64,000 bases of DNA, taken from JACCXG01 sp963785755 (GTDB taxonomy: Bacteria; Acidobacteriota; Vicinamibacteria; Vicinamibacterales; 2-12-FULL-66-21). Below are positions 45,936 to 55,570 of the stretch, piece after piece; the stretch's first letter is position 1; every line of letters begins with the position of its first letter. The position numbers and the translations under genes are program-made. Location: positions 1,116,001-1,180,000 of the forward strand of contig CAWAXG010000013.1 in NCBI GenBank assembly GCA_963785755.1, written 5' to 3'. The notes beneath the pieces were generated by a model. That model worked only from the letters and a program-made list of their open reading frames with translations, was not told the origin of the DNA and searched no databases.

Positions 45936-48304
45936 ATGAAACGCCCGAATGCTCGTCCATCCCGCGGGGCTCGAGAGTGGGCCGGGCGATATCGCCGAAC
46001 GGCTGCCCGCTTGTCGCTCGCCGCCACCGCCATCGTGGTGCTCGTGAGCGCCAGCGTGGCCACGAACGGACTGAACGAGAAGTGGTGGTCCGATTACGGC
46101 GGCAATCCGGCGAGCTCCCACTTCATCGAGGTCGATCAGATCAAGAAGTCCAACGTCGGCAAGCTCGAAATGGCGTGGTTCTATCCCCACGGCGCCACCG
46201 GCTTCAATCCGATCGTCGTGGACGACACGATGTACGTGCTCGGCCGCAACAACTCGCTGATCGCGCTCGATGCCGCGACCGGCAAAGAGATCTGGATCCA
46301 TGAAGGGCTGAACGGGATCAACACTCGCGGAATCAACTACTGGCAGAGCGAGAACGGCAAGGATCGACGGCTGCTCTTTTCCATCAACAGCTTTCTCCAG
46401 GCCATCGATGCGCAAACCGGGAAGTCGATCTCGACGTTCGGCACGAACGGCATCGTCGACATTGCGCGATGGCCTCAGACGAGCCGAGGGCACCGATCGC
46501 CGGGTGCAGTCGCGGACGCCCGGCAAGGTCTGGAAGAACCTGCTGATCCTCGGATCCGCCGCCGGCGAATCGTGGATGTCGCCTCCCGGAGACATCCGCG
46601 CTTACGACGTCGTCACAGGCAAGCGCGTGTGGCAGTTCCGCACCGTTCCGGAGCCGGGGGAATTCGGCTACGAAACCTGGCCCAAGGACGCCTACAAGTA
46701 CGTCGGCGGCGCGAACAACTGGGGCGAGATGTCGGTCGACGATGAACGCGGGATCGTCTACGTGCCGACAGGCTCGGCGACCTACGATTTCTACGGTGCG
46801 GATCGCATCGGCGAGAACCTCTTCGCGAACTGCATCCTGGCGCTCGATGCGCGCACCGGAAAGCGTCTGTGGCACTTCCAGACGGTCCATCACGATCTGT
46901 GGGACTTCGACAACGTCTCGGCGCCGCAGTTGATCACGGTCCAGCACAACGGCAGGAAGGTCGATGCGGTCGCTCATGCGGGAAAGACGGGATTCCTGTA
47001 CGTGTTCGATCGCGTCAACGGCAAGCCATTGTGGCCGATTGAAGAGCGCCCGGTGCCGAAGAGCGACGTCCCCGGCGAACAGGCCTGGCCGACGCAGCCG
47101 TTCCCGACGAAGCCGGAGCCGTTCGCAAAGATGACGTTCGGCGTGGACGACGTGAACCCGTGGCTGCTCCCGCCCGAACAATACGCGGCCATGCGCGAGC
47201 GAATCGCGAAGGCACGCAACGACGGTCCGTTCACACCACCCGCGCTGATCGACACCGTGTCGATGCCAGGCAATCAGGGCGGGTCCAACTGGGGTACGGT
47301 GGCGGCGAATCCGAAGAAGGGGCTCGTCTACGTCGTCAACGTCAACCAGGTGGCGCTGCTCAAGCTCGAAGATGTCAAGACGAAGCCCGCACCGCCGGGC
47401 CGCGGCGGGGGTGGCGCGGCGGCCGCCGGCGCTCAGGCGTACCAGCAGGTACTGCCAGGCCTGTCATGGAGCCGATCGCGCGGGGATTCCTGGCACTCCG
47501 ACGCCGACACTCGTCGACATCACGAACCGGATGGGTGAGGATGCGATTCGCGCGGTCGTCACGGGCGGCAAAGGAACGATGCGGCCGGTTCCCGGAATCT
47601 CGGACGCCGAGATCACGGCGGTGCTGTCGTTCCTCGCGAACCCGGCGGGAGGACGCGGAGGTCGAGGGGGCGGTCGTGGTCGAGGCGGTCGCGGCGGCGG
47701 TCCGGACTCGCCCGCGTTTCCGCCGGGACCCGTCGTCGCGTCAGGCGGCGCGCATCGGCCTCCACCGCTCCCCGACGATCCCGATCCTCCACACTACGGA
47801 ACCAACGGCGGCAACGGCGGCAACGTGCCGTATCCGACCGAAGTCGAAGTGCCGCGCGCGCGTTTCGTCAGCGAGTATGGCGTGATGGCATCAGCCACGA
47901 AGCCGCCGTACACGACATTGACCGCGTACGACCTGAACGCCGGCAAGATCAAATGGCAGGTGGCGCCCGGCGATGATCCCGCGACGCTGGCGAGAGGCGG
48001 ACCGGCAGGCACCGGTGGCGTCGCCGCCCGCAACGGCATGGTCGCCACGAAAGCCGGCTTGGTGTTCCTCGCGGGCGGCGACGGAAAAATGCGAGCCTAC
48101 GACGAAGACACCGGAGAGGTGCTCTGGACGGGCACGCTGCCAGGTCCGTCGAGCGGCGTTCCGGTGACGTACGAAGCAAAGGGCCGCCAGTTCGTGGTAT
48201 TCGCGGCACAGCCCGGCGGCTTCCGCGGACTGGGCCGGGGCGGCCAGGCAGCATCGGCAGCCGACACGCCGCGCGGATATATCGCGTTTGCGCTGCCCAA
48301 ATAA
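45936..48304 (+). CDS. Quinohemoprotein: PQQ propeller with inserted cytochrome c domain (two frameshifts)
   Basis: About 788 residues. ATG 45936 opens a signal/anchor (RLSLAATAIVVLVSASVA) and propeller repeats (KWWSDYGGNPASSHFIEVDQ, VDDTMYVLGRNNSLIALDAA). The frame slips near 46461 (LRDGLRRAEGTDRRVQSRTP continues) and near 47447. There the corrected frame gives AYQQYCQACHGADRAGIPGT, a CxxCH heme site. The heme domain (about 505-570) sits between two blades and is bordered by Gly-rich tracts (GRGGGGAAAAGAQ and GGRGGRGGGRGRGG). The final blades end GGFRGLGRGGQAASAADTPR. It would oxidise sugars or alcohols in the envelope and pass electrons internally to heme c. The 41-bp motif lies upstream. 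Confidence 0.82.
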
Positions 48305-48305
48305 C

Positions 48306-48332
48306 AGGTTCAAAGGTTCAAGGGTTAATGGG
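48306..48332. repeat. GGTTCARR octamer tract (family G, copy 3)
   Basis: AGGTTCAA AGGTTCAA GGGTTAAT: three 8-base units starting one base after the quinohemoprotein stop and lying upstream of the next gene. Confidence 0.65.
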
Positions 48333-48360
48333 TGACGACGACTTGACGACGAGGAGAGAC

Positions 48361-49302
48361 ATGAACCGGCGATCATTCATTCGGCTGAGTGGCGGTGCGG
48401 TGGCGATGGCGCCGTTCCTTGGGAGCTTCCCTGCCCTGGCATGCGCGTATGGCGGTCAATCGATTCCTCCCGGCGTCCTGAAGCGCATCGGCATCACCAC
48501 GGTGTGCTTCCGGGATCGATTCGCGTTGACGCGGGACAAGAAAGCCGGGCCGATCCCGGCGGGCCAGGAGCTCACGCTGCTGACGGCGCCGAAGTTCATC
48601 GCCGACTCGCTCGGCTTGCACAACGTCGAGATCTGGAGCTTCCAGTTCGACGATCGCTCGCTCGACTACTGCAAGAAGATCAAGGCAGCCGCGGAAGCCG
48701 CAGGCTCGAGGATCAGCAACGTCCAGGTGGATGGATCCGAGAATCTCTCCGATCCGGACGCCGCGAAGCGGGCCGCTTCAATCGACGAGATCAAACAGTG
48801 GATGGATCGCGCGGCGGCGGTTGGCGCCCCTACGATGCGCGCCAACACCGGCGGCGGCCCGGCCGAAGGCTGGGACGTGAATCGCACCGCCGACTCGTTC
48901 CGTCAACTCGCGCAGTACGGGAGGAAGATTGGCGTCAAGATCCTGGTCGAGAACCACATCGGCTACAGCGCCGACATCGACAAGGTTGTTGCGATCATCA
49001 AGGCCGTGAACGATCCGTACTGCCGCGCCATTTGCGACTGGGGCAACAGTCCATCGAACGAGGGACGCGTCGGCGCGCTGAGTAAGCTGTTTCCGTTCCT
49101 CGAGCTCGTCTCCGCCAAGGAACTGGACTTCGACGAGAACAACCGCCACGTCAATTACGACGTGGTGCCGATCATCAAGGCGACCGAAGCGTCCGGCTAC
49201 AAGGGGATTTACTCGATCGAGTTCTACGGCAAGCCGCCGAAGGACACGGTCGCCGCGGCCAAGGACATGATCACGGCGCTCGTCGCGAACATAAAGGCTT
49301 AA
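48361..49302 (+). CDS. Tat-exported sugar phosphate isomerase/epimerase-like TIM-barrel protein
   Basis: 313 residues from ATG 48361, with GAGGAGA seven bases upstream. Twin-arginine signal MNRRSFIRLSGGAVAMAP. The barrel is compact with no low-complexity insert: LGLHNVEIWSFQFDD, TMRANTGGGPAEGW, VKILVENHIGYSADI (Glu-x-His), YCRAICDWGNSP, and GYKGIYSIEFYGKPP. These supply the two Glu, Asp and His expected at the metal site. It follows the quinohemoprotein by 57 bases in the same direction, so the pair may act in sequence on an oxidised sugar (inference). The stop is four bases from the convergent VWA-like gene. Confidence 0.83.
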   Translation: MNRRSFIRLSGGAVAMAPFLGSFPALACAYGGQSIPPGVLKRIGITTVCFRDRFALTRDKKAGPIPAGQELTLLTAPKFIADSLGLHNVEIWSFQFDDRSLDYCKKIKAAAEAAGSRISNVQVDGSENLSDPDAAKRAASIDEIKQWMDRAAAVGAPTMRANTGGGPAEGWDVNRTADSFRQLAQYGRKIGVKILVENHIGYSADIDKVVAIIKAVNDPYCRAICDWGNSPSNEGRVGALSKLFPFLELVSAKELDFDENNRHVNYDVVPIIKATEASGYKGIYSIEFYGKPPKDTVAAAKDMITALVANIKA

Positions 49303-49306
49303 GGAA

Positions 49307-50242
49307 TCAGTGCACGAGGCGCGAAGGCGCGTAAACCTTTGCGCCTCGCCGCGTCGACGACACCGACAGCTTGTCGGTCGGCTTCACGCCGGCGGGAACG
49401 GCGACCTTGACGGCGTACTGCATGAGCAGTTCGTTCGCCAGGCGTTCGAACGAGGGAATGAGCGTCGTCGATATCACCTGATCGTGACGGCCGCCTGACT
49501 CCTTCGAGCCGTCGCCCAGCACCTTCGACAGGTTCATGGCGCCGTCCCTGTTGTCCTCGTCCTGCATCTGCGCCTGTTCGGCGGAGATGCCCGAGCGTGC
49601 CGCGGACGGGGCGGCTCGTTCGGCCCCCACCGAGGAGAGGACGTGCAGGATGGCACCGCTCCTGCGCAGCGCCTCCCGTACCTCTTCGCCGGACAAGGGA
49701 CTGATGGCTTCGGTTCCCACGCGCGCCACGAGGATCACTGTTCGCGAGCCTTCGGGTCCGATCGTTTTCGCCGTTTCGTAGATCGTTTCCATGAGCTGTC
49801 CGCCCCGCTGTCGGCCGCGCGGGCCGAGCTTGCGGATGCCTTCGCGGAGCGCACCCCCCTCGCTCGAGAAGTCGAGCACCGTCTCGGGCTGCGTGATGAT
49901 CGACACGAGCTTGAACTCCGCACGTCCGAGCAGCGTCTGCATGAACGTTGCGACGCCGGCCTGAAATCCCCCCGTCCCCGCATCCGACACGAGGATCACG
50001 ATGCGCATCGGCGCCTGGGCGGGGTCCGCGCTGACCACTTCCAGCTTCTTGCCACCGGCCTTGATCTCGAGCTCGGCCGGCTGGATGTCCGTGATCGGGG
50101 TCCCCTTGTTGTCGATCGCGGAAACGTAAACCGTGCGCGTGCTCGATTGCAGGGCGGCGGACAGCCGCGCCGGACCGGCGCTGGCAGTGAGGATGCCCAA
50201 GGCTACGAGCCCGAGGAGCGGCGAAGTCAGTGCATGCGGCAT
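49307..50242 (-). CDS. VWA-like secreted protein (degenerate metal site)
   Basis: 311 residues with a signal peptide (LLGLVALGILTASAGPARLSAA). The layout matches VWFA-related acidobacterial proteins: an N-terminal strand domain (VYVSAIDNKGTPITDIQPAELEIKAGGKKLEVV) before a Rossmann-like domain. The expected DxSxS metal-binding motif is replaced by SDAGTGG (about residues 86-92), so calcium or magnesium adhesion-site chemistry is probably lost. SRTVILVARVGTEAISPLSG continues the fold. It starts 25 bases after the PVC-type heme gene stop and is probably cotranscribed with it. Confidence 0.75.
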   Translation of the reverse strand: MPHALTSPLLGLVALGILTASAGPARLSAALQSSTRTVYVSAIDNKGTPITDIQPAELEIKAGGKKLEVVSADPAQAPMRIVILVSDAGTGGFQAGVATFMQTLLGRAEFKLVSIITQPETVLDFSSEGGALREGIRKLGPRGRQRGGQLMETIYETAKTIGPEGSRTVILVARVGTEAISPLSGEEVREALRRSGAILHVLSSVGAERAAPSAARSGISAEQAQMQDEDNRDGAMNLSKVLGDGSKESGGRHDQVISTTLIPSFERLANELLMQYAVKVAVPAGVKPTDKLSVSSTRRGAKVYAPSRLVH

Positions 50243-50266
50243 AACAACCTCGAGGGCGGAGTATAC

Positions 50267-53200
50267 CTATTTCAGCGTCGACAGGAACTCCAGCAGGTCG
50301 GCGACCTGCTGAAGCGACAGGGGATCGAGCAGGCCTTCGGGCATCGACGAGGCGCGCGCCTGCTGTCTCGAGGCGACGTCCCCTGGCCTGAGGCGCTGCT
50401 GCTGATCGGCCGAGATCTGCACGACGATGCGATCGGCCGTCTCTTCGGTGATCAGGCCCATGACCTGCCCGCCCGACTTCAGCGTGAGGATCGACGTGAC
50501 GTATTCCGGCCCGATGGCATCGCTCGGCCGGACGATGTGGTCGAGCATGGCCTGCTTGCCGTACTTCGCGCCGATTGCCGACAGATCGGGCCCGAGCTTC
50601 TTGGTTCCTCCCAGGCTGTGACACGCGGCGCATGCCCCGTCGGCGTCGAAGACCTTCCGGCCATCCGGCGCTTTGCCGGTGTAGGTGAATTCGAGCTCGG
50701 TGACCGTGGGAATCGCCTTCGCCGACGGCATCGGCAGCACCTTGGCTGCGCGCTCGCGAATCGCAATGTAGGCGGGATCAGTTGGCGGCGCACCACGCTG
50801 CCTGATGCCGACAGGTGACTGGCCGCGTCCGCGTGGTACCGTCGCGGGCGGCGGCAGCGCGAAATTCGTGAGGTTCCGCGCGAGCACGTGCAGCTCCCGC
50901 GGCAGCGTCTTCTTTTCGGCCAGATCGAGGATCGTGTTGAGCCCGGACGCCGATCCGCCGAGCAGTCGGACCGCCTCGATGCGAACCTCGTTCGGAGCAT
51001 CGCTGACAACGATCTGCGCCGCCCATGGCTCGAGGCTCGTCTGGCGCAGGTTGGCGGCGGCCCGCACGGCGGCCGCGCGAACCGGGATCGGTCCGGTCTC
51101 CGCCAGTGCCTGGAAGTCGGCGGCGTGCTGCGCTCCTCCCATTGCCGACAGCGCTTCGAGCGCCGCGGCGCGTGCTTCGGGCCCGGCCGTCTCCGACTTG
51201 GCGACCGCAATCAGATCGGGAGCGAACTGCGCATCGGCCATCGCATCGGCGACGCCGATGGCCGCAACCTGCGCGCCCGGCAGCGTAAGCGCTTTGCGTA
51301 CGACGGCCGGAAAGGCCTCGCTCTTCCGGGCGTCGGTCCAGAGACTGGACAGCTGGCGCCCATAGAGCCCGAACGCGCGCTCGACGAGGGCCGGAGGAGA
51401 CGACGGCGCAAGGATGAACGCTTCGACGGCGCGCGCGGCCTCCGGCCATTGCATCGCCCCGAGCGTATCGAGCGCGGCCGTCCGTGCCTGAATCGACGCC
51501 GAGCCGTTCCCGATCGTCGCGATGAGATCGGGCATGGCCGTCTTCGGACGGAGCACCCACACGATCTGCGCGAACGCAGGGTTCGATCGGACGGCATCGT
51601 CGACCCCGAGTCGTGCGTAGAGCGCGTCCTCGCGCCCGCGTGCGGCGATGCCGAGCGCTTCGAGATACCAGCGATCCTTGCCGTCGTACTGCGACGCGAG
51701 CGCGGCCATCGCATCCAGCCATTCGCGCGGCGGTTGAACCTGCTCGCTATAGAGATATGCGGGAAGCATCCGGGAGGGGTCCTGCAGCATCAGCGCGATC
51801 TCGCGGCGCACCTGCGGCGACGGATCGCGGAGCAGCGGCTTCGACGCGGCCAGCATGTCCGCGCCGTTCAATCGAGCCACACGCAGCGCGAGGACGCGGA
51901 ACCGGGGATCGGCGTGCCGAAGGGCGTCCTGAACCGCGGCCGATCCCGCAGCGCCCAACCCACCCAGCAGCCATAGCGCGCGCGCTTTCAGAATCGGATC
52001 GTTCTGCCGCCACATCGTCTGCAACAGCGGCGCGGCGCTCTGGCCCCGGGCTTTGATCGCCGCATAGGCCAGGTACTGCACTGACGGATTGGCAGATCCG
52101 AACGCCGCGGTGAGTCCGGCGTCCGACGCGATATCGAGCTTCGGAATTTGCGGCGTGTTCCCCGCCGGCGCGACACGATAGATCCGGCCGCGGCTGCCAT
52201 TCGGATCTCCCATCAGATGTCCGCCGACGCCCGGGTCGTACCAGTCCGCGATCAGCACCGCGCCGTCGGGCGCGACGGCGACGTCCGATGGCCTGGACCA
52301 GGTGTCGTCCCCGCCGTTCACGACGTCCTCGGTCTTCGCGGTGTAGCCAGCGCCTTCGTCGATGACCTGGTAGCCGCCGATGATGCGTTTGCCCGCCTCG
52401 GCGTGGAGCAGCTGACCGCGATACTTTGCCGGCAGCAGCGTCCCCTCATAGACGGCGAGGCCGCAGGGCGATCCGTGTCCGAGCCTGAAAACTGGTGGCG
52501 CGACGCCCGGCAGCTCCATGTGCCAGTGCGTGCCGCGATCCTCGAGCCAGGTCTTGTTCAGCGGACCGCGAAAGCCGTAGTTGCCCCCTTCCATGTTGTA
52601 GAGCAGACGCGTCCACGCATTGCCGTCATCGTCGTTGTCGGTCTGGAAGACGTTGCCGAACGAATCGACGGCCACCTCGTACGGATTCCTGAAGTTCTGG
52701 CCGAGCACCTCGAGCCCGGTGCCGTCGGGGTTGACGCGCAGGACGGCGCCTTCGAAATAGCCGACGCCCGGCCTCGTGTTCGCGCCCGTCCCCTGCGAGA
52801 AGAGTCGCTTGCCAGATTTGTCGGTGACGTCGAAGCCGGTGTTGCCCTGATTGAAGTACAGCTTGCCGTCGAAGCCGAAGACGACCGCGTGCAGACCGTG
52901 ATCGTGATCCGGTCCGCCAAAGCCCGTCAGCAGCACCTCGCGCTTGACGATGTTGTCGTTGGCGTCCTTCGTATAGACGATCAGATCTGGCGCCTGTGAA
53001 ACGTAGACCTTGTCGCCGAGCACGGCGATCCCGAGCGGCACACGGATCTGCGGGTTCTGATCGAAGACCTTGACCTTGTCGGCCTGCCCGTTCTGATCGG
53101 TGTCCTCCAGAATGACAATCCGATCGCCCTCGGGTCGGTGGTCGGGCTGCTTTCTCGACGCCCTCCGGTAATTCGACCCCTCGAGCACCCAGACGCGGCC

Positions 53201-53383
53201 GCGTTCGTCAACCGTCAGGTTCGTCGGCTTCGAGACCATCGGCTCGGCCGCCCACAACTTCACCTCGAGGCCGGGCGCCGCCCTGAGCGATCGCAGCGTC
53301 TGATCCGGGCTCTGTTGGCCGTGGATTGCGGCGCCGGTGAGGGCAACGATGACAAGCAGGACAACGTGCACGAGTCGCTTCAT
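50267..53383 (-). CDS. PVC-type heme-binding protein with propeller, HEAT-like repeats and C-terminal cytochrome c
   Basis: 1038 residues from ATG 53383, where GAGGACGG is just upstream; the frame to 53764 is antisense noise. Signal peptide MKRLVHVVLLVIVALTGAAI. Residues about 30-420 are the membrane-bound dehydrogenase propeller (LWAAEPMVSKPTNLTVDERG, DGTGLEVLGQNFRNPYEVAV, RPSDVAVAPDGAVLIADWYD). Residues about 435-850 are HEAT-like helical repeats. The C-terminal ~140 residues hold CAACHSLGG (one heme c) and KKLGPDLSAIGAKYGKQ, ending DPLSLQQVADLLEFL. The layout is common in Planctomycetes and Acidobacteriota and is thought to be a periplasmic redox protein of unknown substrate. Confidence 0.88.
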   Translation of the reverse strand: MKRLVHVVLLVIVALTGAAIHGQQSPDQTLRSLRAAPGLEVKLWAAEPMVSKPTNLTVDERGRVWVLEGSNYRRASRKQPDHRPEGDRIVILEDTDQNGQADKVKVFDQNPQIRVPLGIAVLGDKVYVSQAPDLIVYTKDANDNIVKREVLLTGFGGPDHDHGLHAVVFGFDGKLYFNQGNTGFDVTDKSGKRLFSQGTGANTRPGVGYFEGAVLRVNPDGTGLEVLGQNFRNPYEVAVDSFGNVFQTDNDDDGNAWTRLLYNMEGGNYGFRGPLNKTWLEDRGTHWHMELPGVAPPVFRLGHGSPCGLAVYEGTLLPAKYRGQLLHAEAGKRIIGGYQVIDEGAGYTAKTEDVVNGGDDTWSRPSDVAVAPDGAVLIADWYDPGVGGHLMGDPNGSRGRIYRVAPAGNTPQIPKLDIASDAGLTAAFGSANPSVQYLAYAAIKARGQSAAPLLQTMWRQNDPILKARALWLLGGLGAAGSAAVQDALRHADPRFRVLALRVARLNGADMLAASKPLLRDPSPQVRREIALMLQDPSRMLPAYLYSEQVQPPREWLDAMAALASQYDGKDRWYLEALGIAARGREDALYARLGVDDAVRSNPAFAQIVWVLRPKTAMPDLIATIGNGSASIQARTAALDTLGAMQWPEAARAVEAFILAPSSPPALVERAFGLYGRQLSSLWTDARKSEAFPAVVRKALTLPGAQVAAIGVADAMADAQFAPDLIAVAKSETAGPEARAAALEALSAMGGAQHAADFQALAETGPIPVRAAAVRAAANLRQTSLEPWAAQIVVSDAPNEVRIEAVRLLGGSASGLNTILDLAEKKTLPRELHVLARNLTNFALPPPATVPRGRGQSPVGIRQRGAPPTDPAYIAIRERAAKVLPMPSAKAIPTVTELEFTYTGKAPDGRKVFDADGACAACHSLGGTKKLGPDLSAIGAKYGKQAMLDHIVRPSDAIGPEYVTSILTLKSGGQVMGLITEETADRIVVQISADQQQRLRPGDVASRQQARASSMPEGLLDPLSLQQVADLLEFLSTLK

Positions 53384-53497
53384 GAACCGTCCTCCAGAAG
53401 CCGCTTCGATGTTCGAGAAGGCACGCCGATTCGACCGACGGTGTAACATCCTACGCCTCAGCCGCGCCTGCTGTGTAGTGCCCGTCGAGGTTTCTTC

Positions 53498-55393
53498 ATG
53501 CGGACATCCGCCGCGTTCGTGGTTTCCGCCGCGTGTCTCGCGGGACTGTCTCTGTCGGCGCAATCCGTCCCGACGGACCCCCAGGCCATCTTCCGGACCG
53601 GCGTCGATATCGTGCGGCTCGACGTGTCCGTCCTCGGGAGCGACCGCCTGCCCATACGCGGACTGACTGCGTCCGATTTCACGGTGCTCGAAGATGGCAA
53701 GCCGCAGCCGATCGTTGCGTTCTCGGCCGTGGACATCCCCCATGCCATCGATCCTCCATCGCAATGGATGCGCGATGTCGGCTCGGATGTGACCACGAAC
53801 CAGCTGGACACACGACGGATTGTCGTCATCGTGATGGACGACGGGACGACCATGATGGATGCAGGCGTGGCGGCGCGGCGGATCGCCCGCGACGTAATCG
53901 AGCGCCTGGGTCCCAACGATCTCGCCGCAGTAGTCTTCACATGTCGCGGCCGCCCGCAGAACTTCACCAGCGACCAGCGCCAGCTGCTAGCCGCTGCCGA
54001 CGCATTCGTCCCCATGAAAAGCGCCGCTCCTGGCCGCATGACCGCTGCCTACTCGGCGTCAAACCCTGCCGCGCCCGGGATCTCCCTGGCCTGCGGGCTC
54101 GGACCTGGCCTCAGCGGTACGTTCAAGCACATCGCCAGTGCGCTGCAGGATACGCCGGCAGGCCGGAAGACCGTGGTCCTCGTCAGCTCCGGCGCACCTA
54201 TCAAAGTCGATCCGGAGTTGTTGGATGAGGCACTCGGCACGAGCGAACTCCGTGAGATATTCGAGAACCTTCAGAGAGCGAACATCAATGTGTATCCGAT
54301 CGACCCCGCAGGCTTGACCTCCGAGGGACTGATTAGTGCGCGGATCGATTCGCTGCGAGTCTTTGCCGAGAGCACTGGTGGTCGGGCCACCGTCGCAACG
54401 AACTATCCCTGGGACCATGTCGCTCAGGTCTTCATCGAGAACAGTTCTTATTACCTGCTCGGTATCCGCCCGGCCAACGCTTCGAAAGACGGCCGCTTCC
54501 AGCGTATAGCCGTGAAAGTGAATCGACCCGAAGTCGATGTGCGAACTCGATCCGGGTATTACGCCGCGAGACCAATATCGACACGGTCAGGTGCGAAGCC
54601 GGATGTCCCGATTTCAGGCCTTGAAAAGGCGTTCCGCGGCGTACTTCCAACCGGCGACCTGCCGTTGGAGGTAGGGGTTGCCGCGTTCGCTGCACCTGCG
54701 GACAAGCAGACCGTCGTGGCGGTGATGATCGGCACGCGCCGGCCTGTCTCGAATGTCATTACCGTGGAAAAGCTGGACGTTCGAACGACAGCGCTCGACT
54801 ACCCTGATTTCAAAGAACGCGGCACCCATCGTCAGACCGCAGAGCTGACGCTGCGGCCGACCGAGAGCGGGGAACGACGCATCGAGCTGCAGTCACGCCT
54901 GACGCTGCGACCGGGGCGGTACGAGGTGCGCGTCGGTGCGGAAGGACCGGCCGCCGCGGGCAGCGTCTACACACACGTCGACGTGCCGGACTTCTCGAAA
55001 GCGCGCCTCGGGGTGTCCGGGCTGGTACTCGGGCGTCCACGTGCCGAGGGCGCGACGGCCGATCTGCTCTCGGATCTCATCCCGGTCGTTCCCACTACCG
55101 CTCGAACATTTCAACGATCGGACACCATCGCTGCATTTCTGCGCATTTATCAGGGCGGCAGGGATTCGCTCGCCCCGGTGCAGGTCCGCACTCGCATCGT
55201 CGATACTGCCAATCGGGCTGTTGTGGAAGGGCCCTCGACATTGACACCCGAACACTTTCGGGCCAATCGAGCAGCGGACTTTCAGCTCGCGCTGCCGTTC
55301 GACCGGTTGGACGCGGGTGAGTACCTGCTGACGATCGAGGCTTCGCACGGCAAGACCCGCATCAGCCGCGACGCGAGATTTGCGGTGAGATAA
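53498..55393 (+). CDS. VWFA-related acidobacterial domain protein
   Basis: 631 residues. Signal peptide MRTSAAFVVSAACLAGLSLS. The first domain reads FRTGVDIVRLDVSVLGSDRL and LTASDFTVLEDGKPQPIVAF, the hallmark start of acidobacterial VWFA-related proteins. A VWA domain follows with RRIVVIVMDDGTTMMDAGVA in place of DxSxS. INVYPIDPAGL and SSYYLLGIRPANASKDGRFQRIAVKVNRPEV close it. About 260 further residues form beta-rich modules of unknown role. These proteins are secreted; a function in surface binding is assumed. The gene is divergent from the heme protein gene, with 114 bases between, including a TCGAACATC at 53416-53408. Confidence 0.83.
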   Translation: MRTSAAFVVSAACLAGLSLSAQSVPTDPQAIFRTGVDIVRLDVSVLGSDRLPIRGLTASDFTVLEDGKPQPIVAFSAVDIPHAIDPPSQWMRDVGSDVTTNQLDTRRIVVIVMDDGTTMMDAGVAARRIARDVIERLGPNDLAAVVFTCRGRPQNFTSDQRQLLAAADAFVPMKSAAPGRMTAAYSASNPAAPGISLACGLGPGLSGTFKHIASALQDTPAGRKTVVLVSSGAPIKVDPELLDEALGTSELREIFENLQRANINVYPIDPAGLTSEGLISARIDSLRVFAESTGGRATVATNYPWDHVAQVFIENSSYYLLGIRPANASKDGRFQRIAVKVNRPEVDVRTRSGYYAARPISTRSGAKPDVPISGLEKAFRGVLPTGDLPLEVGVAAFAAPADKQTVVAVMIGTRRPVSNVITVEKLDVRTTALDYPDFKERGTHRQTAELTLRPTESGERRIELQSRLTLRPGRYEVRVGAEGPAAAGSVYTHVDVPDFSKARLGVSGLVLGRPRAEGATADLLSDLIPVVPTTARTFQRSDTIAAFLRIYQGGRDSLAPVQVRTRIVDTANRAVVEGPSTLTPEHFRANRAADFQLALPFDRLDAGEYLLTIEASHGKTRISRDARFAVR

Positions 55394-55424
55394 GCGGGGC
55401 CGGCAGGTCTTCACACGCAATTTT

Positions 55425-55459
55425 CGTCGTGCCGTCGTGCCGTCGTGCCTTCGTGAAGC
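55425..55459. repeat. GTCGTGCC octamer tract (family D, copy 2)
   Basis: Three GTCGTGCC units then TTCGTGAAG, 31 bases after the VWFA protein stop. Compare 33412-33450. Confidence 0.7.
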
Positions 55460-55515
55460 GCGGAGCGCAATCGTTCATCCACGTAGTAGTAATTGCCCAG
55501 CGAACCACGCTGGAT

Positions 55516-55545
55516 TTGACGTTATCGGACGGCTTTCGTTATACC
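55516..55545 (+). promoter_or_regulatory. Putative sigma-70 promoter
   Basis: TTGACG (55516-55521), an 18-base spacer, then TATACC (55540-55545), 25 bases before the DUF1080 start, which itself has GGAGG upstream. Confidence 0.5.
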
Positions 55546-55570
55546 TCTCTACTCTGGAGGCAGGCATTCA

